Source of the DNA: Paraburkholderia sp. BL21I4N1 | Lineage (GTDB): Bacteria; Pseudomonadota; Gammaproteobacteria; Burkholderiales; Burkholderiaceae | Assembly (NCBI RefSeq): GCF_002973525.1 | Contig: NZ_PVEN01000009.1 | Coordinates: forward strand, 186,001 to 250,000 | Reading direction: 5' to 3' | DNA length: 64,000 bases | Shown: piece by piece, positions 24,131 through 32,493 of the stretch | How the letters are laid out: the number at the start of each line of letters is the position of its first letter | How positions within the stretch are numbered: the first letter of the stretch is position 1 | Program-made: the position numbers and the translations under genes | The notes under the pieces: generated by a model | The model's input: the letters and a program-made list of their open reading frames with translations, nothing else | What the model was told of the DNA's origin: nothing | Database searches by the model: none

Positions 24131-24825
24131 GTATGCGTCATTTAATTGTTCTGTTTTTTATTTTTATTCTTGCTCACACCGGTATCTGTAGTGCGTCCGT
24201 TCCCATGGTGAAAGAGGGTGGGGAAATCGCTCTGGCGCCAATGGCGCAAAAGGTCGTTCAGCAATGCGGATTGTCGATGCTGGTGCCGCAGTTGTTAAAC
24301 ATGTTCGATCAACCTCTGGGTTTCGGTTGCACAGGCTCATACAAAGATAACGATGGAGCTGGTTTGTCAATGATTTTTGAATATGACCCAAATCGAGGTT
24401 CTGGTGGTTCAAGTTTGAATTTCGAAATAGAGCGCATTGGAATTGATGAGAAAATCGCAAAACGTGGGAGTAGTCTATTCAAGATTGATGAAGGGAAATC
24501 TCTGCCTGAATTGGGGAGCGGTGCCAGTGTCGCGACATCGAACTGCGGAACGTTGCCGAGCGTCAAAGTCGCGCCTATTTCAGGAGAAAACTGGCATGGC
24601 TGGATTGCCGAAGAGTCATTCGGAAAGGCTCCGCGCAATTGTAAGTTAAGCAAGGAATATACGCGTGCCTATCGTTGTGTTCACTTGATGATCGGTAACG
24701 AAAAAATGGTTGCTCAGCTCGACGGAGTTTGTCTGCTGCGGAAAAAAGAAGACAGCCTCGTGAATGGGTTTAGCTACGATCCGTTCCTCGATATGGTGAA
24801 GTCGATCCGTTTCAACGAAGACTAA
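24127..24825 (+). CDS. Candidate periplasmic immunity protein of the vgrG-linked effector
   Basis: This 232-residue protein has a Sec signal peptide (MSMRHLIVLFFIFILAHTGI, cleavage near CSA). I do not recognise its family. Several cysteines in the mature part (CGL, GCTGS, NCGTL, NCKLS, RCVHL, VCLL) suggest disulfides and a periplasmic location. The ATG overlaps the effector's stop (ATGA), so the two are translated together. A periplasmic partner is what a wall-degrading effector would need for self-protection. Base composition is clearly lower in GC than the core T6SS genes, which points to a separately acquired toxin-immunity unit. The immunity role is inferred from position and export only. 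Confidence 0.55.
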   Translation: MSMRHLIVLFFIFILAHTGICSASVPMVKEGGEIALAPMAQKVVQQCGLSMLVPQLLNMFDQPLGFGCTGSYKDNDGAGLSMIFEYDPNRGSGGSSLNFEIERIGIDEKIAKRGSSLFKIDEGKSLPELGSGASVATSNCGTLPSVKVAPISGENWHGWIAEESFGKAPRNCKLSKEYTRAYRCVHLMIGNEKMVAQLDGVCLLRKKEDSLVNGFSYDPFLDMVKSIRFNED

Positions 24826-24903
24826 TCCTTGGAAGGTGTGTGCTTTTTGACTGCCACGAAGCCAGCTAATTGAGTGAAGAAATGAGCATTTTAGGAAAGC
24901 CAA

Positions 24904-25164
24904 ATGAGATCGCCGATTCGTAAAGATGACGTCCTGGAAAATGGCGGGCGCGTCGCCGGCGGTTCGCCGCACATGGCGTTCTTGGGGCGACCTATTGCTC
25001 GGAAAGGCGATGCAGCAGTTTGCGATCAGCATGGCGAAACTGTGATTGACGAAGGCGATGAGGCGTTCCCCGACCAGGACGGCAAGCCAGTGGCCATGCA
25101 TCTGCAGCGCTGCGCATGCGGATGCCGCCTGATTTCGTCACTTCAAAACGTCCATATCGGCTGA
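24904..25164 (+). CDS. PAAR-domain spike-tip protein
   Basis: This 86-residue protein begins with RKDDVLENGGRVAGGS and continues with FLGRPIARKGDAAVCDQHGE and CACGCRLISSL. The pattern of a small glycine-rich beta repeat with spaced Cys/His zinc ligands is that of PAAR proteins, which cap the VgrG spike and sharpen it. AGGAAAG lies before the ATG. It has no toxin extension. It follows the candidate immunity gene after 78 bases, and the membrane-protein gene starts 2 bases after its stop. Confidence 0.85.
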   Translation: MRSPIRKDDVLENGGRVAGGSPHMAFLGRPIARKGDAAVCDQHGETVIDEGDEAFPDQDGKPVAMHLQRCACGCRLISSLQNVHIG

Positions 25165-25166
25165 AC

Positions 25167-26501
25167 ATGCCGGTTGATCTCTCGCCTGCGGGGCCACGCA
25201 TGGCGTTGCCAACACGCAGACTACGTCTTCTGCCATGCCTGTTCGGCTGGATTCTGTTCTGTGGCGTCGGCGCGGCGCTGGTGTTGCTATTGTGGCCTCG
25301 CGCCGTGCCCGCGCATGGCGCCTGGTTCTGGATTTGTCTCCTGGGCATTCCTAACGGGGTGTTTATCGGTGCACTCATCATCGCGCGCATTGCTTATGAG
25401 GCGGATTGCCTCTACGCGGTCTTTCGCAACCGGCACCGTGCAGCATGGCTCAGCGGTCGTGTTCGTGCGGCCCAGCGTCCGCTTCAAGTACTCGGCGCTG
25501 GCTATTGTCTGCCGCTGGAAGGAAAGTCGGTCGGTGAAGTACTTGCGGCCAAAGCGTCGCTGCTCGAAGCGCGTGTGCCGCGCAGCGGTATCGGTCGTGT
25601 CCAGCACAGCCGATTCACCGGCGACGATCCGCTGTTCGGCGACTACTCCAATGAGTTCTCTTCTGCCGATCGAGTTTCAGAAGATGCGCCCGATGTTGGT
25701 TTATTCGACGGCACGTCCAGGATCATGGCCACGGTGCCGCCGGTGGTGCACGTCATCTCGCGAGCGTTGGCGCCCGTGGTGGACAGCATACGGGTGCTTT
25801 CTCAGTACGGCCCACAATACGCGCCCGTGGTGCGGGTACTGTCGAAGTCCGGGCCGGAAGACGCTCGGGTGAGTCATGTCAGGCAGGCGCTTGAACGAGT
25901 CGGCTTGCCGGGATTGGACTGTGCTGCCGTCCCGGCTACCGAAGGACTGATGCCGGTCGACGCGTGGCTGGATGCGACCGAACGGCGGCCGTTGCTGCTT
26001 GTTGCGGCCGAGTTCCACGACGCTCCGCCATCGGGAAGTACCGAAGGCGCCGTCGCCGTGTTGCTTGGCTCAGGGGCATTCGAGTTACCGGAGCCTGTCA
26101 AGGCAACCGCTTTGTTGCATCGGCCGGCGGCCGACGAAATCGAGTATCTGGATGCCGTGCTCGCCAATGCTGTGCTTTGGGGCAACACAGATCCCGCGAC
26201 GGTCGGCACAGCATGGCTTAGCGGGCTGGATGGTACGTACGACACCCGGCTTCTCGCGGCTCTCCGTCGTGCCGGTATGTCAGCGCTCGTAAATGACGAC
26301 GTACAAAGGCGGCCCGATCGTTTTATCGGGCATGCCGGCGCGGCAGGCGGCTGGATGTCAGTTGCTGCAGCGTTCGAGGAGGGAGGAGGAACACACGTCA
26401 TCCTGCACGCACCGTCTTCCGTCTCTACCGTGCAGGCTGCGATCCTGCACGTCAACGATCAAGTCAACAATCAAGAACTGCATGACGAACGCACGCAATA
26501 A
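25167..26501 (+). CDS. T6SS-cassette membrane protein of unknown function
   Basis: This 444-residue protein has two N-terminal helices (about 18-40 and 48-72: LFGWILFCGVGAALVLLLW, FWICLLGIPNGVFIGALII) and a large soluble C-terminal part. That part contains ERRPLLLVAAEFHDAP and STEGAVAVLLGSGAF, a pattern faintly like thiolase/ketosynthase-fold proteins, but I see no catalytic Cys-His-His set and do not assign activity. The ATG was chosen directly after the PAAR stop. Its end overlaps the tssM start by 20 bases. Position between PAAR and tssM suggests a role in the membrane complex or in loading the spike. Confidence 0.6.
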   Translation: MPVDLSPAGPRMALPTRRLRLLPCLFGWILFCGVGAALVLLLWPRAVPAHGAWFWICLLGIPNGVFIGALIIARIAYEADCLYAVFRNRHRAAWLSGRVRAAQRPLQVLGAGYCLPLEGKSVGEVLAAKASLLEARVPRSGIGRVQHSRFTGDDPLFGDYSNEFSSADRVSEDAPDVGLFDGTSRIMATVPPVVHVISRALAPVVDSIRVLSQYGPQYAPVVRVLSKSGPEDARVSHVRQALERVGLPGLDCAAVPATEGLMPVDAWLDATERRPLLLVAAEFHDAPPSGSTEGAVAVLLGSGAFELPEPVKATALLHRPAADEIEYLDAVLANAVLWGNTDPATVGTAWLSGLDGTYDTRLLAALRRAGMSALVNDDVQRRPDRFIGHAGAAGGWMSVAAAFEEGGGTHVILHAPSSVSTVQAAILHVNDQVNNQELHDERTQ

Positions 26502-29500
26502 CATGCAAATGCTCGGGATGGCCGAGACGGAGTCCGCTGATTCCGGAACCCTGATCGCCTGGGGTTTGATCGCTCTTGCCTTGCTGCTCGCCGGTGCGGC
26601 CTTCGCCGTCGTCTGGCTCAAGGGCGATGCGGTGGGCCTGACGACCCACGAGGCCAGACTGAACGTGACGATCTGGATACTGGTCGGACTCGTCGTCGTG
26701 CTGTTCGTCCACGCTGCCTTGATGCTGGGTGGCGCCTACCGGCTCGTCGGCCGCGTTTTCCGGCGGGACGCCGGTGCCACCGGAGAGGCTTCGAATGGCA
26801 CCCAAGCTTCCAGACTCGACGCACGCTTGCAATCGCTATGTGATGAATTGCGCGTTTCCGGCGGGTGGCGCTGGCGCTACCGAACGCCGTGGCTATTGTT
26901 GAGCGGCTCCGATACGCTGATTGAGGACGTCGCGCCAGGCCTGAAGCGTGCGGGGGCAATGCCCGTAACGGGCGCGATACTGGTTCACGCTTCGCCGGAT
27001 GGCATCGAGGCGCAAAAATGGCGCAGCCAGATTCGGCAGCTTCGCCGGAGACGCTCCGTCGATAGCGTCGTCCATGTGCTGCGTCAGGACAACGGTGACC
27101 GGTCACCCGACGAACTGGCGCGCGAACTCGCGGCGCTCTCCGCTGATCTGGGCTGGGCCGCGCCCGTCACTTTCCTGCATCCAATACCCGCCAAAGGCAA
27201 TCGGCCGGAAAAGTTAGGGGCTATCGGCGCATTCACCGCAACGGTACGCAACCGTACGGGGCAGGGGGCAATTCTGCGCGACCAGCTTGCCATGATCGAG
27301 GGACGCACCGCAGACGAAGGCGTGCGCCTGTACGCAGCCCGGGGGCGTGCGTCGTACCTTGTCCAGATTTCCGCCTATATCGGCGAGCAGAGTGCTCGCA
27401 TCGTCTCTCACGGTGAGGCGCTGATGGGCTCGCACTGGCTGCGCGCGCCGCTGGCCGGCGTGGTGTTTGCGCCTGTTTTCCCGGCACCGGCCGCCATCGC
27501 CGCACCTGTTCCGACGCAAGGCCCAGCGGGTGGGCCGATGCAACTCTCCGCAAATGCAGCTGTGTCCGGGGCAGCCGTGTACTCTCCGCAGCCTGCTTCG
27601 CTGCTTCCCACGTGGCACGCAATCGCACGCCGTCGCGGTATTGGGCGGCGCATGGGTTTTTTCTGGCCGAATGCTCTCGCCATGTTTCTGATGGCCGCGG
27701 CAATCGCATGGTGCGGGTGGCTGACGGTGTCCTTCGTCGGCAACCAGCAACTCATGCGTGAAGCGCACGCAACAGCAGATGCGGCAGTGGATGCGCACCC
27801 CCAGACCAAGGAGGCGCTGCGCACGCAGCTTGCGCTTCAGCAACTGATGGAAAAACTTGAATACCGACAGCAGCATGGCGCACCGTTGTATCTTCGCGCC
27901 GGTCTCTCACGCAACGATGCCATTCTCGCGATGCTCTGGCAGTCGTACCGGACGGCCGCGACGCACAACCTGCAGGCGCCTGTCGTGCGGACCATCACGG
28001 ATCTGCTAAAGGCTGCGGGCGAGGCCCGTGCCGACGCCCTGCAGTCGCAGGACGCGCGCGGCAGCACCTATAACGCGCTCAGGACCTACCTGATGCTTGG
28101 TGACACCGCTCGGGCGGATGCGTCGTTTCTGCGCCGATCGCTCGTTGCCCTGTGGCGACGCCCGGTCGAGATGCCGCTCGGCGAGCGCGAAGACACGGGC
28201 CAGCGGCTCGCGGCGTTCTATGCCGATCACCTGAAGAACCATCCCGAGTGGCGCATTGGGCTTGACGCGGGCCTGGTCAGTGCGACACGCAACATGCTGG
28301 TCACGCAGATGGGACTCGCCTCAGCGGACGGCACGTTGTACCAGAGCATTCTCGACGACGTCAAAGGCAAATACGCGAATGCGTCGCTGGAATCGCTACT
28401 CAACGGGGCGGACGCGCATGGCCTGTTCGTCACGTCGCAGACAGTGCCGGGCGTTTATACACGGGCCGCATGGGACGGCATGATCGCGGCGGCGATCGAC
28501 AAGGCAGCAAGCGAGCGGCGCATAAGCGACGACTGGGTGCTGACGGGCGCGCAGCCATCGCAGACCGTCGGTCATACGCTCGCACAGGGAACGATCCGGA
28601 CTGACGCGGCGATCAGCGAGAAGCAGGCCGCCGAAGAACTGAAGCAGCGGCTGACCGCGCGCTATTTCGCGGAATACTCCGCGGCGTGGCAGGGCATGCT
28701 CAACAGCATCCAGTGGCAACCCGCATCCAGCCTGAGTGGTGCGATTGACCAGCTTACGCGCCTTGCAGACGCCCAGACCTCGCCGCTCATCGCGCTGATG
28801 AAGTCGGTGCAGTACCAAGCGCAGGCGGGCCGCCCCTCGCAGGCCCTGAGCGACACGCTGGTGCGCAAGGCTCAGAGCCTGATTGGCGAGGAGAAGGAAG
28901 GGGGCACGCCGGTCGTCAATCCGCTCGACAAGCCGTTCGGTCCGCTGCTCGGGCTGATCGGCGACGTCGGCGTGCCCGCGAACGGCGGCAACGGCACACC
29001 TGGCAACGCAGCGAACGTCGCACTGAACGGTGTGAGCCTGTCGCGCTATCTCACCGCGGTGACGACGATGCGCCTGAAACTTCAGCAGATCGCCGGCAGC
29101 ACCGACGCTCAGGCCAAGGCGCGCTCCCTCGCGCAGGCGGTTTTCCAGGGCAAGCTTTCGGAACTCTCGCAGGCGCGCGACGATGCGGCGCTCACGGCGG
29201 CCAGCGTCGGAACGGCCTGGGGCGGGTTCGGTGACGCTGTTTTCGCGCAACCGCTCGAGACCGCATGGCAGACCATCCTGCAGCCTGCCGCAGCCAGCCT
29301 GAATGAGGCATGGCGCGCGAGTGTCGCCGCGCCGTTCAACGCGGCGATGAATGGCCGCTATCCGTTCTTCGACACTCAGGCCGATGCATCCCTGGCCGAA
29401 CTCGGTCGCTACGTCCGACCCGACACTGGCCTGATCTCGCGCTTCATTACCACGCAGCTGGCCGGCGTGCTGAAGTTTGAGGGCGACAAATGGGTGCCGA

Positions 29501-30051
29501 ACGAGCTGGCGCCGCAGGCACTGCAGTTCGACCCAAAGTTCCTTGCGGGCGTGCGCCAGCTCTCGACGGTGGGGGCGCAGTTCTACGCTCAGGGCGATGC
29601 CCGCGAGCGTTTCGAAATCATGGCCCTGCCGACGCCAAACGTTACGCGATCCGAACTTTCGGTCGACGGCAAGCCGATCGTCTACTTCAACCAGCAGGCG
29701 GGCTGGACGCCACTCGCGTGGCCCGGCGACGGCCTGAACGGGCACGCCGGACTGACGTGGGAGACGGTCAACGCGGGGACGAACCAGGCGTTCGATTCGA
29801 CGGGTGACTGGGCATTCCTGAGACTGCTAGCCAAGGCCGATGTGAAGCAGCTCGACAGTACCCGTTATCAGCTCACGTGGAACGGAAAGAATGGCGATCC
29901 GCTGCGCTACGTACTGCGCTCGCAGGTCGGCGCAGGGCCGCTGGAACTGCTCAAGCTGCGCGGGCTCAAGATACCCGAGCGGATTTTCCTGGCAGGCAAG
30001 GGGGGAATCGTGCCCACGCTGCCTCCCTTGCCACCGGAGCTGCAGCCATGA
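26482..30051 (+). CDS. tssM: T6SS membrane-complex protein TssM (IcmF), P-loop absent
   Basis: About 1189 residues. There are two N-terminal helices (about 24-45 and 58-80), a cytoplasmic region, and a third helix near residue 400 (ALAMFLMAAAIAWCGWL). A long periplasmic part follows with the IcmF-related block (RYLTAVTTMRLKLQQIAG) and the C-terminal beta region (LKFEGDKWVPNELAP, GLTWETVNAGTNQAF). Where other TssM proteins carry a Walker A loop after PWY.., this one reads TPWLLLSGSDTLIEDVAP, with no GKT/S, so GTP or ATP binding is unlikely. The start at 26482 overlaps the previous gene; ATGs at 26503 or 26509 are alternatives. The tssF start overlaps its stop (ATGA). Confidence 0.92.
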   Translation: MTNARNNMQMLGMAETESADSGTLIAWGLIALALLLAGAAFAVVWLKGDAVGLTTHEARLNVTIWILVGLVVVLFVHAALMLGGAYRLVGRVFRRDAGATGEASNGTQASRLDARLQSLCDELRVSGGWRWRYRTPWLLLSGSDTLIEDVAPGLKRAGAMPVTGAILVHASPDGIEAQKWRSQIRQLRRRRSVDSVVHVLRQDNGDRSPDELARELAALSADLGWAAPVTFLHPIPAKGNRPEKLGAIGAFTATVRNRTGQGAILRDQLAMIEGRTADEGVRLYAARGRASYLVQISAYIGEQSARIVSHGEALMGSHWLRAPLAGVVFAPVFPAPAAIAAPVPTQGPAGGPMQLSANAAVSGAAVYSPQPASLLPTWHAIARRRGIGRRMGFFWPNALAMFLMAAAIAWCGWLTVSFVGNQQLMREAHATADAAVDAHPQTKEALRTQLALQQLMEKLEYRQQHGAPLYLRAGLSRNDAILAMLWQSYRTAATHNLQAPVVRTITDLLKAAGEARADALQSQDARGSTYNALRTYLMLGDTARADASFLRRSLVALWRRPVEMPLGEREDTGQRLAAFYADHLKNHPEWRIGLDAGLVSATRNMLVTQMGLASADGTLYQSILDDVKGKYANASLESLLNGADAHGLFVTSQTVPGVYTRAAWDGMIAAAIDKAASERRISDDWVLTGAQPSQTVGHTLAQGTIRTDAAISEKQAAEELKQRLTARYFAEYSAAWQGMLNSIQWQPASSLSGAIDQLTRLADAQTSPLIALMKSVQYQAQAGRPSQALSDTLVRKAQSLIGEEKEGGTPVVNPLDKPFGPLLGLIGDVGVPANGGNGTPGNAANVALNGVSLSRYLTAVTTMRLKLQQIAGSTDAQAKARSLAQAVFQGKLSELSQARDDAALTAASVGTAWGGFGDAVFAQPLETAWQTILQPAAASLNEAWRASVAAPFNAAMNGRYPFFDTQADASLAELGRYVRPDTGLISRFITTQLAGVLKFEGDKWVPNELAPQALQFDPKFLAGVRQLSTVGAQFYAQGDARERFEIMALPTPNVTRSELSVDGKPIVYFNQQAGWTPLAWPGDGLNGHAGLTWETVNAGTNQAFDSTGDWAFLRLLAKADVKQLDSTRYQLTWNGKNGDPLRYVLRSQVGAGPLELLKLRGLKIPERIFLAGKGGIVPTLPPLPPELQP

Positions 30052-31955
30052 CAGAACGTCAAGAATATGGACGGTACCGCAATACGTTCGACCGGGGTGT
30101 CGGTGGCGAAGGTGTGGCTTCGACTACAGAGAACAACGCGCTCCCGCCGCTTGCAGGCGGAACGCATGACGACGATCCGTTCCTGCAGTATTTCGATGCG
30201 GAAATGCGCTACCTGCGCGAGGCCGGCAAAGAGTTCGCGCGGGCGCAGCCGCAGGTAGCGCGCAGGCTCGGTCTGTCGACGCCAGGGGCGCGCGACGAAC
30301 GTGCCGAAGCAGTCAACGAGAGCTTTGCGTTCCTTGCGTCCCGTTTCCGGATGACGCTGGACGACACGCTGCCCGAGATCACGGACCCCCTGATCGACCA
30401 TCTGTGGCCTCATGCGGGCCGCACGATACCCTCACTCGCCATCCTGGAGTGCGTGCCGCGCTCGGGTGAGGCGCGAATCCTCGATACGTTACCGGCCGGC
30501 CTGCAGGTGCGTTCTACACCGGTGGGTCCAGACGGCATCGTGTGTTGCTACCGCACCACCCAGCCCGTGCGCCTGCTGCCTATCGATATTCACGAGGCGG
30601 GCGCACGCGTGCGCGAGGATGGCCGCACGGTGATACGACTTGCCTTCAACCTGACGCATCGGGAGCAGCGCCTGCCAGACGATCTCTCACGCATCCGTCT
30701 TTATCTTCATGGTGATCGCCCGACCGCCTCCGCGCTCTACGCCGCATTGACCCGCCAGGTCGAATCGATTGGCGTGCGCATGCCGCTGGTGAGGGAGGGT
30801 CAATTGCAGCCGCAGGCGCACATGCGTTTTGAGGCGGCGGGTTGTGGGCCCGCAACGCGACTCTGGCCGGTAGACCATGACGCGCGAGACGCCGAACTCG
30901 AGCGCGAACAGGCGATGCTCGAATACTTTGCTTTCCCGGAGAAGTTTCACTTCGTCGACCTCCGCGGTTTCGACAGGGCGAATGTGTTGCCGGGCGAAAG
31001 ACGCATCGAGTTCGAGATTCTGATCGAGGGGCGTATCGCGGGCGACGTGACCTTCGACGCGGAGAACATCCGCCTTTTCTGCACGCCTGTGATCAACCTG
31101 TTCGAGCTGGACGCACTGGCGATCCGCCCGGACAGGCATGCGCGCGACTACCCGGTGCTTGCGCCCGCGGCTGCTGGCGAGCATGTCGAGCCCTACGAAG
31201 CGTTGAGCGTGTCGGCGAGCGATCAGCGCAACGCGACGAAACACGAATACCAGTCGTTCAGGGAGTTTCGCCACCGTGGCGGAATGATGCGTTACGAGTC
31301 GCCCGACCGTTACTTCCATACGTCGATCCGGCATGGCGTAACCGGCCGCCGCGAAATGTGGGTGACGCTGGGCGGACATCTTTGGGATGAGCCGGGTAGC
31401 AGGCCGGACGCCCATGTGACGGTCAGGGTGCTGGCGAACAACGGCAGGTTGCCGCGCATGGCGCTGCGTGAATCGGCGATCAACAATCCGGCGTCGGCCT
31501 TTACCGGCGTCGAACGGGTGCGCAACCTCACCGCCCCCACCATGCCGCTGTATCCGCCGCGCAACAGCCGCTATGCGTGGCAGGTCGCATCGCATTTCGG
31601 GCCGAACGAACTGAACATGATGAACGCCGAGGTGCTGCGCGGTGCGTTTGCTCTGTACGACTGGACGCAGCAAGGGGATAACCGGCGCCGTATCGAAGCA
31701 ATCCGCGAGGTATGGCTGGACGAGGAATCGGAGATTGTTGGAGCGAGTGTGAACCGCATCGTCAACGTGAACGTGGAAATCGACCCGGCCGGATTCGCCG
31801 GCCCGGGTGACGTCGCCTTGTTTGGGGATGTCCTGAACGGATTTACTGGCCGCTACGCGTGCTTCCACTACGGGGTCCGGCTGGTACTCCACGAGGGGGC
31901 GGGCGGTTCCGCCCGGCTCTTTCCGCCTTCGGTCAAGCTGGAGGGCTGGCTGTGA
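30048..31955 (+). CDS. tssF: T6SS baseplate protein TssF, intact copy
   Basis: This 635-residue protein matches the TssF/VasA family across its length: DPFLQYFDAEMRYLREAGKEFA, SFAFLASRFRMTLDDTLPEI, LEYFAFPEKFHFVDLRGFD, FCTPVINLFELDA, and the C-terminal FTGRYACFHYGVRLVL. TssF works with TssE, TssG and TssK in the baseplate wedge. It has an extra N-terminal stretch of about 40 residues before the conserved start. It sits between tssM and tssJ rather than next to a tssG, which is not visible in the window. It is clearly diverged from the inverted tssF half-gene at 17959-18811. Confidence 0.93.
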   Translation: MTERQEYGRYRNTFDRGVGGEGVASTTENNALPPLAGGTHDDDPFLQYFDAEMRYLREAGKEFARAQPQVARRLGLSTPGARDERAEAVNESFAFLASRFRMTLDDTLPEITDPLIDHLWPHAGRTIPSLAILECVPRSGEARILDTLPAGLQVRSTPVGPDGIVCCYRTTQPVRLLPIDIHEAGARVREDGRTVIRLAFNLTHREQRLPDDLSRIRLYLHGDRPTASALYAALTRQVESIGVRMPLVREGQLQPQAHMRFEAAGCGPATRLWPVDHDARDAELEREQAMLEYFAFPEKFHFVDLRGFDRANVLPGERRIEFEILIEGRIAGDVTFDAENIRLFCTPVINLFELDALAIRPDRHARDYPVLAPAAAGEHVEPYEALSVSASDQRNATKHEYQSFREFRHRGGMMRYESPDRYFHTSIRHGVTGRREMWVTLGGHLWDEPGSRPDAHVTVRVLANNGRLPRMALRESAINNPASAFTGVERVRNLTAPTMPLYPPRNSRYAWQVASHFGPNELNMMNAEVLRGAFALYDWTQQGDNRRRIEAIREVWLDEESEIVGASVNRIVNVNVEIDPAGFAGPGDVALFGDVLNGFTGRYACFHYGVRLVLHEGAGGSARLFPPSVKLEGWL

Positions 31956-32482
31956 AAAAATCGAAGAACCGGCTGGCGCATCGGCTCCGAAAGACCGGCG
32001 CGTGTGCGATGACGGCCGCACTGGTGTCGGGTTGTGGCGCGTGGCAGGCGACAAAGAATGCGACCGTCAACGCGACGAGCGCGGTGTTCGTCGCGAAGGT
32101 CAAGCAGATGAATCTGGTGATCGAGAGCCGCGCTGCGCTCAATACGGATGGGCAAGGGCAGTCGCTACCCGTCGAACTGAGAATCTATCAGCTCAAGGAC
32201 TCGAAGACGTTCGAAAAGACGGGATACACGCAGTTGCTCAACAACGACCAGACGCTGCTCAAAGCCGATTTACTGGACAGCGCGGTAAAAACACTGGCAC
32301 CCGGAGCGACGATCAGGTTGTCGGCACCTATGCAGGACGACACGCAGTTTGTGGGGATCGCGGGCTTCTTCCTTGATCCGGGCAGCGCCGAATGGCAACT
32401 GTCGATTCCAAAGGCGCAGTGGAAGAGCGCCGATCCGGTCAGGCTTATCGTCACGGGTAACCGCGTCGAACTGGCGCGGTGA
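31952..32482 (+). CDS. tssJ: T6SS outer-membrane lipoprotein TssJ
   Basis: This 176-residue protein starts at a GTG sharing GTGA with the tssF stop. The leader is basic (KKSKNRLAHRLRK), followed by a hydrophobic run and the lipobox LVSGC. The body has the TssJ beta-sandwich pattern: SRAALNTDGQGQSLPVELRI, YQLKDSKTFEKTGY, FVGIAGFFLDPGSAEWQLSI. It binds the periplasmic end of TssM. Last gene of the right arm; it ends 11 bases from the convergent nrdJ stop, which closes the T6SS locus. Confidence 0.92.
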   Translation: MKKSKNRLAHRLRKTGACAMTAALVSGCGAWQATKNATVNATSAVFVAKVKQMNLVIESRAALNTDGQGQSLPVELRIYQLKDSKTFEKTGYTQLLNNDQTLLKADLLDSAVKTLAPGATIRLSAPMQDDTQFVGIAGFFLDPGSAEWQLSIPKAQWKSADPVRLIVTGNRVELAR

Positions 32483-32493
32483 GTGTCCGGCCG

